Shown here: positions 8,494 to 16,090 of the stretch, piece after piece
Layout: each line of letters begins with the position of its first letter
How positions within the stretch are numbered: position 1 is the stretch's first letter
Assembly (NCBI RefSeq): GCF_900590755.1
Contig: NZ_UUOC01000017.1
Span: forward strand, 1-33,151
Length of the DNA stretch: 33,151 nucleotides
DNA from: Pseudomonas viridiflava
Lineage (GTDB): Bacteria > Pseudomonadota > Gammaproteobacteria > Pseudomonadales > Pseudomonadaceae
Reading direction: 5' to 3'
The notes under the pieces: generated by a model
What the model was told of the DNA's origin: nothing
The model's input: only the letters and a program-made list of their open reading frames with translations
Databases searched by the model: none
Position numbers and translations under genes: made by a program

Positions 8494-8582
8494 GTGGGAG
8501 CAAGCTTGCTTGCGAAAGCTGTATTCCAAACGATAAATAATTATCGGTGTAATGGCCTCTTCGCGAGCAAGCTCGCTCCCAC
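8494..8582. repeat. REPIN, family E (copy 3)
   Basis: This is a complete element with the same arms and the same 'tattccaaacgataaataa' spacer as the copies at 7573 and 7688. It ends 8 bases past the stop codon of the cytochrome c gene, which lies on the minus strand. Confidence 0.92.
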
Positions 8583-8590
8583 AACAGATA

Positions 8591-9805
8591 TCAATGCAAC
8601 GAAGCCTCCCGCGACTTGGCGACGTCCTTGGCTTTGACTTCCCCATTACTCTGCCCAAAACGGCGCAAGACGTAGGTGCTGACGGCGGCCAGTTCGGTGT
8701 CGTTGTAGTTGCGGGCGAAGTCGGGCATGCGTTGGTCGACGCGGACCGCGCCCTGGGTGTGCCCTTCCAGCAGGGTCGATACCAGGTTGGTGCCGGTAGG
8801 ATCATTGACGGTTTTGAGGCCGATCAAGGTGGCGACAGGCGACTGATTACCGGTGCCGTCCAGACGGTGGCAAGCCACGCAGGATTCGCTGAATACCTTG
8901 CTGCCCAAGCCTTTCTCAACCTGATTGTTGACGGTTAGCATCGGACGCGGCACGCCCTGGCTGCGTGCCGGGGTGGATTTGAGGTACACGGCAATGGCGT
9001 TCAAATCCGCCGGGCTCAAAAAGCTCAGGCTGTGTTCAACCGCATCCGCCATTGGCCCACCCGCCCCGCCATAACCTGGCGCGTAGCCTTTGGACAGGTA
9101 GCTGACCAAGGCTTCTTGCGGCCAGGCGCCAATCCCGTGTTTCGGGTCGGAGCTGATGTTATAGGTCTGCCAGTTGCCAATCTCGCCACCGGCCAGGGAT
9201 TTGCCGGAGCTCATGGCCTGGAAGATGTTGCGCGGTGTGTGGCATTCGCCGCAGTGGCCAGGGCCTTGCACTAGGTAAGCCCCGCGATTCCACTCTTCTG
9301 ACTGCTTGCTGTCCGGTACAAAGCGCTCGTTATCGGCGAACACCGCGTTCCAGAAGAACATGCCCCAGCGCTGGTTGAACGGGAAGCCGATGTCGTTTTC
9401 TTTAGGCTTCTGGCTGATCGGTTCAAGGCTGAACAGGTACGCCTTGATCGCCAGAATGTCTTCGCGGGGCATCAGGGTGTAGGACGTGTACGGGAAGGCC
9501 GGGTAGTAATGCTTGCCGTCCTTGCCGACGCCTTTTTGCAGGGCGCTGACAAATTCGTCGTCGGTCCAGTTGCCGATCCCGGTTTCTTTATCGGGGGTGA
9601 TATTGGGCGAGTACAAGGTGCCAAACGGCAGCTTGAAGGACAGGCCGCCCGCATAGGGTTTGCCGCCCGGCGCTACGTGGCAGGCCACGCAGTCAGCAGC
9701 GCGAGTCAGGTATTCGCCTTTGCTGATCAGGGCCTGATCTGCGGCATAGGTGTTCAGTGCAAAGCTTGCTGCCAACACGGCGAGCGCAGAATTCAACGTT
9801 TTCAT
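8591..9805 (-). CDS. Periplasmic tri-heme cytochrome c (alcohol/aldehyde dehydrogenase cytochrome type)
   Basis: The 404-residue protein carries three CxxCH heme c sites, at C39-H43, C185-H189 and C309-H313. It has an N-terminal signal peptide ('LAASFALNTYA', cleavage near residue 21-22), so it is exported. This three-domain layout is that of cytochrome subunits partnering membrane-linked alcohol dehydrogenases and periplasmic molybdenum hydroxylases; here it most likely takes electrons from the [2Fe-2S] subunit and feeds a terminal oxidase. The ATG at 9805 has AAGGAG at 7-base spacing and follows the molybdenum subunit stop by 11 bases. It is the last gene of the three-gene operon, with a REPIN right after the stop. 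The electron route is inferred from family knowledge. Confidence 0.93.
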   Translation of the reverse strand: MKTLNSALAVLAASFALNTYAADQALISKGEYLTRAADCVACHVAPGGKPYAGGLSFKLPFGTLYSPNITPDKETGIGNWTDDEFVSALQKGVGKDGKHYYPAFPYTSYTLMPREDILAIKAYLFSLEPISQKPKENDIGFPFNQRWGMFFWNAVFADNERFVPDSKQSEEWNRGAYLVQGPGHCGECHTPRNIFQAMSSGKSLAGGEIGNWQTYNISSDPKHGIGAWPQEALVSYLSKGYAPGYGGAGGPMADAVEHSLSFLSPADLNAIAVYLKSTPARSQGVPRPMLTVNNQVEKGLGSKVFSESCVACHRLDGTGNQSPVATLIGLKTVNDPTGTNLVSTLLEGHTQGAVRVDQRMPDFARNYNDTELAAVSTYVLRRFGQSNGEVKAKDVAKSREASLH

Positions 9806-9816
9806 AACGGCGCTCC

Positions 9817-12009
9817 TTAAACAGTGAAATAGCCGGAACGGCTGAGTGGCAGACGGCGCTCGCGCACTTTCGACGCGGCGAACAAGGCGTTGGCCAACGC
9901 AGCAGCAGCGGGCACGGCACCGGTTTCACCGACACCGCCGGGGCTTTCCTGGCTCTTGATCACGTGCACTTGCACCGGCGGCGCGTCGCTCATGCGGATC
10001 TGGCGATAGGCGTGGAAGTTGGTCTGCACCACCTGGCCTTTGTCGATGAGGATTTCGTTGAACAGCGCCGCCGACAGCCCAAACAGCGTGCCGCCTTCCA
10101 TTTGTGATTCCACCGAGGTCGGGTTATTGGCAAAGCCGCAGTCCACCACCGTGATCAGGCGCTTGATACGCAGGCCTTTGTCGCCTTGCATTTCCAGCTC
10201 GACGATGGTCGCCCCAAAACTGCCGAACACCGCGCTGACTGCAACGCCACGGCCACTGCCTGCGGGCAGCGGGGTTTTCCAGTCCGCCAGTTCTGCGGCT
10301 TTTTTCAGCACGGCCTGGGCGCGAGGCTGTTCCTGCATCAGGCTCAGGCGATACTCGATCGGGTCCACTTTGGCGTTATGCGCCAGCTCGTCGATGAAGC
10401 ATTCCACGGCATAGGTGCTGCGCAACGGGCCAACGCCCCGCCACCACGAAACCGGAATCACGTCCGGGTCCTGGCGGATGTAGCGCACTTGCAGGCTTTC
10501 GAGTTTGTAGACCGGGTCGATGGCCACTTCGACGGCGTCAGCATCGACGCCACTTTCCGGCAACTTGCCGACATAGGCCGCCATTACCGAAGCGCCAGCG
10601 ATGCGATGTTCCCAGCCAACGGGCTTGAGGTCCTTGCCCAGCGCGGCGTTGAGGCGATCCACATAGTGCGGACGATAGCGGTCGTGGGTCATGTCCTCTT
10701 CGCGGCTCCAGATCAGTTTGATCGGGTAGCTCAGCTGACGGGCGATGTCCACGGCCTGGTAGATGAAGTCCGACTCAAGACGCCGACCGAAGCCGCCACC
10801 GATGAGCTGGTTGTGGATAACTACTTTATCCACAGGCAGGCCGCAGACCTTGGCCGCGCCCATTTGCGCAAATCCAGGCGCCTGGCAACCGACCCAGAGT
10901 TCACATATGTCCGGGCGCACGTGAGCCACGCAGGTCATGGGCTCCAGCGGCGAGTGGGACAGAAACGGCTGTTGGTAAACCGCTTCGAACTTGCTGGAAG
11001 CGTTTTTCAGCGCCGCGCCGATGTCGCCGGTCTGCTTGGCGAACACGCCGTCTTTGGAGCTGGCGTCCAGCAGGGCCTTGTCCAGTTGCGCCGAATCAAT
11101 GGAGGCGTGCGGGCCGAAGTCCCATTCGACTTCCAATGCCTTGAGCGCTTGCTGGCAGGACCAGAAGTTGGTCGCAGTCACCGCCACGGCGTTTTCCAGA
11201 CGGATCACGTCGCGAACGCCGGGGATCTTGCGCGCTGCGTCGTCTTTCACGCTGCGCAGCTTGCCGCCGTGTACCGGGCAGGTCAGCGTGGAAGCGATCA
11301 GCATGTCGGGGATTTTCACGTCGATGGTGAACACCGCCGAGCCGTTGACCTTGTGCGGCGTGTCCAGACGCTGGGCGGAGGTGCCGAGCAGTTTGAAATC
11401 AGCGATGGCCTTGAGCGGTACGTCTTTGGGCTCGGGCAGCTGCGAGGCGGCTTCGACCAGTTCGCCGTAGGCCAGGCTTTGGCCGTTCGGGCCAATCACT
11501 TTGCCGTTTTCGGCGTGGCACAGGCTTGGCGCGACGTTCCAGCGGATCGCGGCGGCCTGAGTCAGCAACACCCGCGCGGTGGCACCCGCCTTGCGCAGCG
11601 GTTCCCAGGCGTAACGGGTCGAAGACGAACCGCCGGTGGCCTGGAATTGCAGAATGCTGTCGGTATAGAGCGCCGCGTTGGGTGGCGACTCTTCGATAGT
11701 GACCTGGCTCAGCGGCACTTCCAGCTCCTCGGCAACCATCATCGCGATGCCGGTTTGTACGCCCTGGCCCATCTCGATTTTCGGCGAGATCACGGTCACT
11801 CGGCCGTCGAATGCGACGCGCACGAAGGCACCAAAGCCGGGGGACGCTTTGTCACCCAAGCGGGCAGCGCTCACCGCCTCGGCCGCCATGCTGCGGGTGG
11901 CCAATGGCGGCAACCAGGTGCTGATGACCAGACCGCCCAGAGAAAGCGCGCCGCCCTTGAGCAGCCCGCGTCGCGAAACCATCGCGGCAGATTTTTCTAC
12001 TTCTGACAT
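9817..12009 (-). CDS. Molybdopterin-binding subunit of a periplasmic xanthine-oxidase-family dehydrogenase (IorB-like)
   Basis: The 730-residue protein is the large catalytic subunit of an isoquinoline 1-oxidoreductase/aldehyde dehydrogenase-type enzyme, which hydroxylates a carbon next to N or oxidises an aldehyde using water. A Tat signal with a twin Arg (R13-R14 in 'SRRGLLKGGALSLGG') points to export as a folded cofactor protein. Further on are 'QTGIAMMVAEEL' early in the chain, the 'IGGGFGRRLESDF' molybdopterin loop mid-chain and 'GGVGETGAVPAAAALANAL' near 690-710, where the Glu is the expected catalytic base. The start at 12009 has GAGGG upstream; the frame is open for 24 more codons, which overlap the preceding gene. 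P. putida carries a similar iorA-iorB-cytochrome set. The substrate cannot be read from sequence. Confidence 0.93.
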   Translation of the reverse strand: MSEVEKSAAMVSRRGLLKGGALSLGGLVISTWLPPLATRSMAAEAVSAARLGDKASPGFGAFVRVAFDGRVTVISPKIEMGQGVQTGIAMMVAEELEVPLSQVTIEESPPNAALYTDSILQFQATGGSSSTRYAWEPLRKAGATARVLLTQAAAIRWNVAPSLCHAENGKVIGPNGQSLAYGELVEAASQLPEPKDVPLKAIADFKLLGTSAQRLDTPHKVNGSAVFTIDVKIPDMLIASTLTCPVHGGKLRSVKDDAARKIPGVRDVIRLENAVAVTATNFWSCQQALKALEVEWDFGPHASIDSAQLDKALLDASSKDGVFAKQTGDIGAALKNASSKFEAVYQQPFLSHSPLEPMTCVAHVRPDICELWVGCQAPGFAQMGAAKVCGLPVDKVVIHNQLIGGGFGRRLESDFIYQAVDIARQLSYPIKLIWSREEDMTHDRYRPHYVDRLNAALGKDLKPVGWEHRIAGASVMAAYVGKLPESGVDADAVEVAIDPVYKLESLQVRYIRQDPDVIPVSWWRGVGPLRSTYAVECFIDELAHNAKVDPIEYRLSLMQEQPRAQAVLKKAAELADWKTPLPAGSGRGVAVSAVFGSFGATIVELEMQGDKGLRIKRLITVVDCGFANNPTSVESQMEGGTLFGLSAALFNEILIDKGQVVQTNFHAYRQIRMSDAPPVQVHVIKSQESPGGVGETGAVPAAAALANALFAASKVRERRLPLSRSGYFTV

Positions 12010-12020
12010 GGTGATTGCCC

Positions 12021-12473
12021 TCAGGCCTTGCTGACGCTTTTGATGGCCGCGCGAATCCGCGTGTAGGTCGCGCAACGGCACAGATTCCCGGCCATGGCCT
12101 CGGTGATCTGTTCGTCATTGGCGTCAGGGTGCGCTTGCAGCAGGGCGACGGCAGACATGATCTGCCCCGGCTGGCAGTAACCGCATTGCACCACTTCATG
12201 GGCGAGCCAGGCTTGCTGGACTTGCTGGCCGACGGGGATTTCACCGACTGCTTCAATAGTGGTGACCTTGCGGCCGGTCACTGCACTGACCGGCAACACG
12301 CAGGAGCGCACGGCCTGGCCATCCAGATGCACGGTGCAAACGCCGCACTGGGCAATGCCGCAGCCATATTTAGTGCCGGTCAGGCCCAGCACATCGCGCA
12401 GGACCCAGAGCAGTGGCATGTCGTCAGCGACATCCAGCTCATGCTCCTGACCATTGATCAGTAGTGTTTGCAT
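12021..12473 (-). CDS. [2Fe-2S] subunit of the molybdenum hydroxylase (IorA-like)
   Basis: The 150-residue protein binds two [2Fe-2S] clusters that carry electrons out of the molybdenum subunit. The plant-type cluster is held by C38, C43, C46 and C58 ('[12 protein letters not shown]'). The second, helical domain cluster is held by C97, C100, C132 and C134 ('QCGYCQPGQ' and '[11 protein letters not shown]'). All eight cysteines are present. It has no signal peptide, so it is presumably carried out with the Tat-targeted large subunit, as in related enzymes. It is the first gene of the operon, ending 11 bases before iorB. There is no dedicated FAD subunit gene in the cluster, which fits the cytochrome-coupled subtype. 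Confidence 0.94.
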   Translation of the reverse strand: MQTLLINGQEHELDVADDMPLLWVLRDVLGLTGTKYGCGIAQCGVCTVHLDGQAVRSCVLPVSAVTGRKVTTIEAVGEIPVGQQVQQAWLAHEVVQCGYCQPGQIMSAVALLQAHPDANDEQITEAMAGNLCRCATYTRIRAAIKSVSKA

Positions 12474-12808
12474 CGTAAAACCTCAGGCGCTCAATCACGG
12501 GTAACCGCTGATCCGTCGGGTGGCGACGTTGGTCCACAGCGGTGTCGGTTGTTTCTTTTAATTCAAAAGTAGCTGCTCACGACAATCCTGAGTGTTCACT
12601 CAGGCTGGCAGGCGCAGAAAATAAAAACAGTGAGTGGCAGGGTGAAGGCGCTCTACGGCGCGTGGTTCACGTGTTGCCCTGACGATGATCGTCATGAGTA
12701 CGGTCGTGCGCGGATAGTACGCTTGTGCTGGTCCGGGACGGAATGCCTATAACTCCGGGTGTTTTGCCTTATTCGGGGGGAATGGATTGAATTGCGCTGT
12801 GCCTGAAA
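12474..12808. other. Divergent intergenic region upstream of the molybdenum hydroxylase operon
   Basis: No credible gene is seen in this 335-base stretch. It contains the 18-base palindrome listed separately and should hold the iorA-side promoter. A loose minus-strand TTGTCG / ATTAAA pair with a 17-base spacer lies just downstream of the palindrome, but the match is too weak to call. Confidence 0.5.
12587..12604. promoter_or_regulatory. 18-base palindrome, candidate operator
   Basis: CCTGAGTG-TT-CACTCAGG is a perfect 8-base inverted repeat, 114 bases upstream of the iorA start. It is too short-looped to be a terminator and has no T tail. The form resembles a dimeric repressor site (TetR-type operators often look like this), but the regulator is not in the window. 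Confidence 0.5.
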
Positions 12809-12899
12809 CTGTAGGAGTGAGCTTGCTCGCGATAGCGTCAGGTCAAACAACCGATTCTGTTAGGGCAGACCGCGATCGCGAGCAAGCTCACTCCTACAG
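12809..12899. repeat. REPIN, family F (related to E)
   Basis: The left arm 'ctgtaggagtgagcttgctc' faces 'gcgagcaagctcactcctac'. Arms differ from family E in the outer bases (gtaggagt in place of gtgggagc) but share the inner 'gagcttgctcgcga'. It is the only full element here that lies 5' of both neighbouring genes. Confidence 0.87.
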
Positions 12900-12916
12900 G
12901 GTACGGCGGGTTTGCA

Positions 12917-12963
12917 GAGAGACCGCGTTATCGTTCATCGCGGGCAAGCCTCGCTCCCACAGG
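12917..12963. repeat. REP half-element, family C
   Basis: A lone right arm, 'cgcgggcaagcctcgctccc', is preceded by 'accgcgttatcgttc', which is the reverse complement of spacer sequence in the element at 23405-23493. No left arm is present, so the copy is truncated. Confidence 0.75.
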
Positions 12964-12993
12964 AAATCGCCGCACCAACGGGCGTGCCGATAC

Positions 12994-13009
12994 TTCAGAA
13001 ATGTCTGAA
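12994..13009. promoter_or_regulatory. Inverted repeat upstream of the TIM-barrel/oxygenase operon
   Basis: TTCAGA-AATG-TCTGAA is a perfect 6-base dyad about 84 bases before the ATG at 13093. It is a candidate operator; no clear -35/-10 pair is recognisable beside it. Confidence 0.35.
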
Positions 13010-13092
13010 CTATCGATTTGAGCTTTCCTATTCTTTCCGCTCGTCGCCGCCCCCTAAGATCAAGCCGCTTGCGTCTTCTTTGAGGTTGATCG

Positions 13093-13944
13093 ATGAAGCT
13101 GGAAATTTTTCGCACCCTTTGGGGTTACACCGCCAGCAAGACCCAGGCGCTGGAAGAGTTGCTGGAGGCCGGGTTCGATGGCATGGAGGCGCGTTTGCCG
13201 CTGGGGGCTGCCGAGCGTGCCGAGTTTGCGGCGTTTTTGCGCGCCAACCGGTTGGGCTACATCAGCACCGTATTCACCGCCTACGACGTGCTGCCGGAAC
13301 AGTCGGCCACCGTCGCCGAGCACCTCATCGATCTAGACAAGAAACTCGGCTGGGCCAATGAGCTGTCGCCGCGTTTCGTCAATGTGCTGGCTGGCAACGA
13401 CCGCTGGCAGTTGGCGCAGCAAGTGGATTTCTTCGGTCAGGCCCTTGAACTGGCGCGCAAGCACGGTCAGTTATGCACTTTCGAAACTCACCGCTCGCGC
13501 TCGCTGTTCAATCCGTGGGTCACGCTGGAACTGATCAAGCAACTGCCGGACATGCTGTTCACTAGCGACATCAGCCACTGGATCGTCACCTGTGAGCGCT
13601 TGCTCAACGATCCGGAAGACGACCTCAGCGCCTTTATCGAGCGCGTTCATCACATTCAGGCTCGGGTCGGTTATGACCAGGGCCCGCAAGTCCCGCACCC
13701 CGCTGCTCCGGAATACGCAAAAGAACTGGCGTTCCATCAGGAGCACTGGGAAGCGATCTGGCGTTCCCAGCAGGCGCGCGGCTATCAAGTCACTACGCTG
13801 ACACCCGAGTTCGGCGCCGATGGTTACCTGCATCACCTGCCCTTCACCAATGTTCCGGTGGCTGATCTGTGGTCGCTGAACATCTGGATGGGCCAGACCG
13901 AACGCGAGCACTTCCAGCGCTTCACTCATTCGACCAGCCGTTAA
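13093..13944 (+). CDS. Sugar phosphate isomerase/epimerase-family TIM-barrel protein
   Basis: The 283-residue soluble protein fits the AP-endonuclease-2-like TIM-barrel family (xylose isomerase-like, epimerases, hydroxypyruvate isomerase relatives). The expected metal ligands appear at the right spacings: E131 ('FETHR'), D159 with H162 ('SDISHW'), H186/H187 ('VHHIQARVG') and E239 ('TPEFG'). The ATG has GAGG 7 bases upstream. It starts the plus-strand cluster, ending 29 bases before the oxygenase gene, so they are probably co-transcribed. The precise reaction is not identifiable; with an oxygenase and an amino-acid-type transporter next door, the substrate need not be a sugar phosphate. Confidence 0.88.
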   Translation: MKLEIFRTLWGYTASKTQALEELLEAGFDGMEARLPLGAAERAEFAAFLRANRLGYISTVFTAYDVLPEQSATVAEHLIDLDKKLGWANELSPRFVNVLAGNDRWQLAQQVDFFGQALELARKHGQLCTFETHRSRSLFNPWVTLELIKQLPDMLFTSDISHWIVTCERLLNDPEDDLSAFIERVHHIQARVGYDQGPQVPHPAAPEYAKELAFHQEHWEAIWRSQQARGYQVTTLTPEFGADGYLHHLPFTNVPVADLWSLNIWMGQTEREHFQRFTHSTSR

Positions 13945-13954
13945 CCAGCCGTTA
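13933..13954. repeat. 11-base tandem duplication at a stop codon
   Basis: 'accagccgtta' occurs twice in direct tandem, so the last codons and the TAA of the TIM-barrel gene are copied immediately after the stop. It is probably a slippage duplication. Confidence 0.8.
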
Positions 13955-13973
13955 AAAAAAGGAGCCTGTTGCC

Positions 13974-15029
13974 ATGCCTGACCACACGCAAGCCATCGCC
14001 AATTTCAGCAGTATTCCGGTGGTGGACATCGCCGGGTTGTTCAGCGCCGACATCGCCCAGCGTCAGGCTGTGGCTGAAGAGTTGGGCGCAGCGGCCCGGG
14101 AAGTCGGTTTTCTGTACATCAAGAATCACGGCATCGATCAGCAGTTGATCGATGGCCTGCGTCAGGCGGCCAAGGATCTGTTCGCTCAGTCGCTGGACTA
14201 CAAGATGCAGCACTACATCGGCACGTCACGCAGCCACAAAGGCTTCGTACCGGAAGGCGAAGAGGTGTATGCCAAGGGCAAGCCGGATCATAAAGAGGCC
14301 TTCGATATCGGCTTCGAAGTGGGTGACGAAGACCCGTTGGTGATCGCGAAAACCCCGCTGATCGGCGCCAACGAATGGCCGGATCTGCCCGGCTTCAAAC
14401 CCGCCGTGCAGGCGTATTACGCCGCTGTGTTCGCCCTGGGTCGCCGACTGTTTGATGGCTTTGCCCTGGCGCTGGGCCTGGAAGAAGGCTACTTCGATGC
14501 CATGGTGACCCGGCCGCCGTCCAAGCTGCGTTTGATCCACTACCCTTTCGATGGCGCCGCACAGGACGCGCCCGGTATTGGTGCACACACTGATTACGAG
14601 TGCTTCACGATCTTGCTCGCCGACAAGCCGGGCCTGGAGGTGATGAACGATTTGGGCCAATGGATCGATGCACCGCCTGTGGAAGACGCCTTTGTGGTCA
14701 ACATCGGCGACATGCTGGAGGTGATGACCGCTGGTACGTTCGTTGCAACCGCTCACCGGGTCAGGACTGTCAGCGAGGAGCGCTACTCGTTCCCGCTGTT
14801 CTATGCCTGCGATTTCCACACGCAAATCAAGCCGTTGCCGCAGTTTGCAGAGGCCGGCGGTCAGGACTACGAGGAGATCACCATCGGCGAACACATGTTC
14901 GGCCAGGCCTTGCAGACCTACCAGTATTTGCGCAAAAAAGTGGAGAACGGCGAGTTGAAGCTGTACGAAAAAGCCCGCAAGCCTTCGAGCTTCGGCCACT
15001 TGAAGAACCAGACAGCAGAACCGTCCTGA
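13974..15029 (+). CDS. Isopenicillin N synthase-family Fe(II)/2-oxoglutarate-type oxygenase
   Basis: The 351-residue soluble protein belongs to the non-heme iron dioxygenase family that includes isopenicillin N synthase, plant 2OG oxygenases and ethylene-forming enzyme. The N-terminal domain begins '[10 protein letters not shown]', followed by '[13 protein letters not shown]'. The catalytic barrel has the facial triad H205-x-D207 ('GAHTDYECF') and H261 ('ATAHRV'), and R270-x-S272 ('ERYSFPLFY'), the Arg-x-Ser pair that binds the cosubstrate carboxylate. All are intact, so an active enzyme is expected. AAGGAG lies 9 bases before the ATG. It does not resemble the P. syringae ethylene-forming enzyme closely. 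The substrate is unknown; the following genes suggest an imported amino-acid-like compound. Confidence 0.92.
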   Translation: MPDHTQAIANFSSIPVVDIAGLFSADIAQRQAVAEELGAAAREVGFLYIKNHGIDQQLIDGLRQAAKDLFAQSLDYKMQHYIGTSRSHKGFVPEGEEVYAKGKPDHKEAFDIGFEVGDEDPLVIAKTPLIGANEWPDLPGFKPAVQAYYAAVFALGRRLFDGFALALGLEEGYFDAMVTRPPSKLRLIHYPFDGAAQDAPGIGAHTDYECFTILLADKPGLEVMNDLGQWIDAPPVEDAFVVNIGDMLEVMTAGTFVATAHRVRTVSEERYSFPLFYACDFHTQIKPLPQFAEAGGQDYEEITIGEHMFGQALQTYQYLRKKVENGELKLYEKARKPSSFGHLKNQTAEPS

Positions 15030-15094
15030 ATTGCCCTGAATCGTTTTTCCAACCCATACCTTGCCGCACCCTTTCTACTTCGGAGTCCTCGACA

Positions 15095-15898
15095 ATGCGC
15101 AATAAAAAGAACATTGCAGTCCGCTTGACCGTGCTTGCCGCCGCCGTGTTCGGCGCGACTCTGGCTCACGCCGCCAGCACCGTTACACCGGGTGTGTTCA
15201 GAGTGGGGATGGAGATTACCTATCCGCCGTTCGAATCCTACGACGAGAAGAAAAATGTCGTCGGCTCCGATCCGGAACTGTCGCACATGCTCGCCAAGCA
15301 CATGAACCTCAAGGCGGACTTCGTTGACACCAAGTTCTCCAGCCTGATCCTCAGCCTGAACGCGGGCCACTACGACGCGATCATTTCCGGCATGTACATC
15401 ACCCCGGAACGCCAGACTCAGGCCCAGACCATCCCTTACGCCAAAACCGGCGCGGCGATCATGGTGCTCAAGGACAGCAAGGTAAAACCCAAGGTGCCGG
15501 AAGATCTGTGCGGCCTGAAAGTCGGCCTGGAAAAAGGCACCACTTGGGTTGCCCAGTTCAACAAGCTGTCGGTTGATTACTGTGTGCCGAACAACAAGGG
15601 CGCTATTTCGGTGAGCGAATTCCCGTCCGCCCCTGAAGTGACTCAAGCGCTGCTGTCCGGCAACGTTCAGGCCCAGGTGGAAATCGACGGCGCCGCGGGC
15701 ATGATTGCCGAACGCACTAAAGGCCGTGTGGTGGTCAGCACCGAGCATTCGATCTACCAGCAGACGCTGGGCATCTACGTGAAGAAGGGTAACGAGGAGC
15801 TGTATCAAGCGCTGCTCAAGGCCTTCGACGAGACCAAGAAGTCGGGTGAATACGATGCGCTGCTGAAGAAATACAACCTGGAAGCGCCGGGTAATTAA
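15095..15898 (+). CDS. Amino-acid-type ABC transporter periplasmic binding protein
   Basis: The 267-residue protein is a family 3 extracellular solute-binding protein. A signal peptide is clear ('RLTVLAAAVFGATLAHA', cleavage after about residue 26). The mature start 'VFRVGMEITYPPFESYDEKK' is followed by 'VGSDPELSHMLAKHM', and 'AIISGMYITPERQTQ' is a variant of the usual signature in which binding residues lie. The frame is open far upstream, but the ATG at 15095 is the one that starts the signal peptide. It lies 65 bases after the oxygenase stop and 192 bases before its membrane partner, a gap filled by a REPIN. Ligand type cannot be fixed beyond 'amino acid or similar polar small molecule'. 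Confidence 0.94.
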   Translation: MRNKKNIAVRLTVLAAAVFGATLAHAASTVTPGVFRVGMEITYPPFESYDEKKNVVGSDPELSHMLAKHMNLKADFVDTKFSSLILSLNAGHYDAIISGMYITPERQTQAQTIPYAKTGAAIMVLKDSKVKPKVPEDLCGLKVGLEKGTTWVAQFNKLSVDYCVPNNKGAISVSEFPSAPEVTQALLSGNVQAQVEIDGAAGMIAERTKGRVVVSTEHSIYQQTLGIYVKKGNEELYQALLKAFDETKKSGEYDALLKKYNLEAPGN

Positions 15899-15912
15899 TT
15901 ACCGCATAACCC

Positions 15913-16005
15913 TGTGGGAGCGAGCTTGCTCGCGAATAGGCCGGGACATCCGAAAATATTTCTCGCGGTAGGAATATTGCCTTCGCGAGCAAGCTCGCTC
16001 CCACA
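15913..16005. repeat. REPIN, family E-like, between binding protein and permease genes
   Basis: The left arm 'tgtgggagcgagcttgctcg' faces 'cgagcaagctcgctcccaca'. The spacer differs from the other E copies. In RNA this would form a strong stem 14 bases after the binding-protein stop codon. Confidence 0.9.
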
Positions 16006-16090
16006 GAGATCTATTAAACCCGGCCTTACGGGTTCGCGGGCCTACATAGAGCTTCCCACATAGATCTGCGCTAATCAGGATGCGGTGTAC

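Noticed and set aside
10186..12006. Plus-strand open frame (606 codons) opposite the molybdenum subunit
   Set aside because: It is a shadow of iorB; no domain, no ribosome site and no operon context.
14600..15094. N-terminal extension of the binding-protein frame into the oxygenase gene
   Set aside because: The upstream part is out-of-frame oxygenase sequence; the signal peptide begins at the ATG at 15095.
15890..15903. Palindrome GGTAATTAATTACC at the binding-protein stop
   Set aside because: It is AT-rich and short, includes the stop codon itself, and has no T tail or loop, so it is neither a terminator nor a convincing operator.
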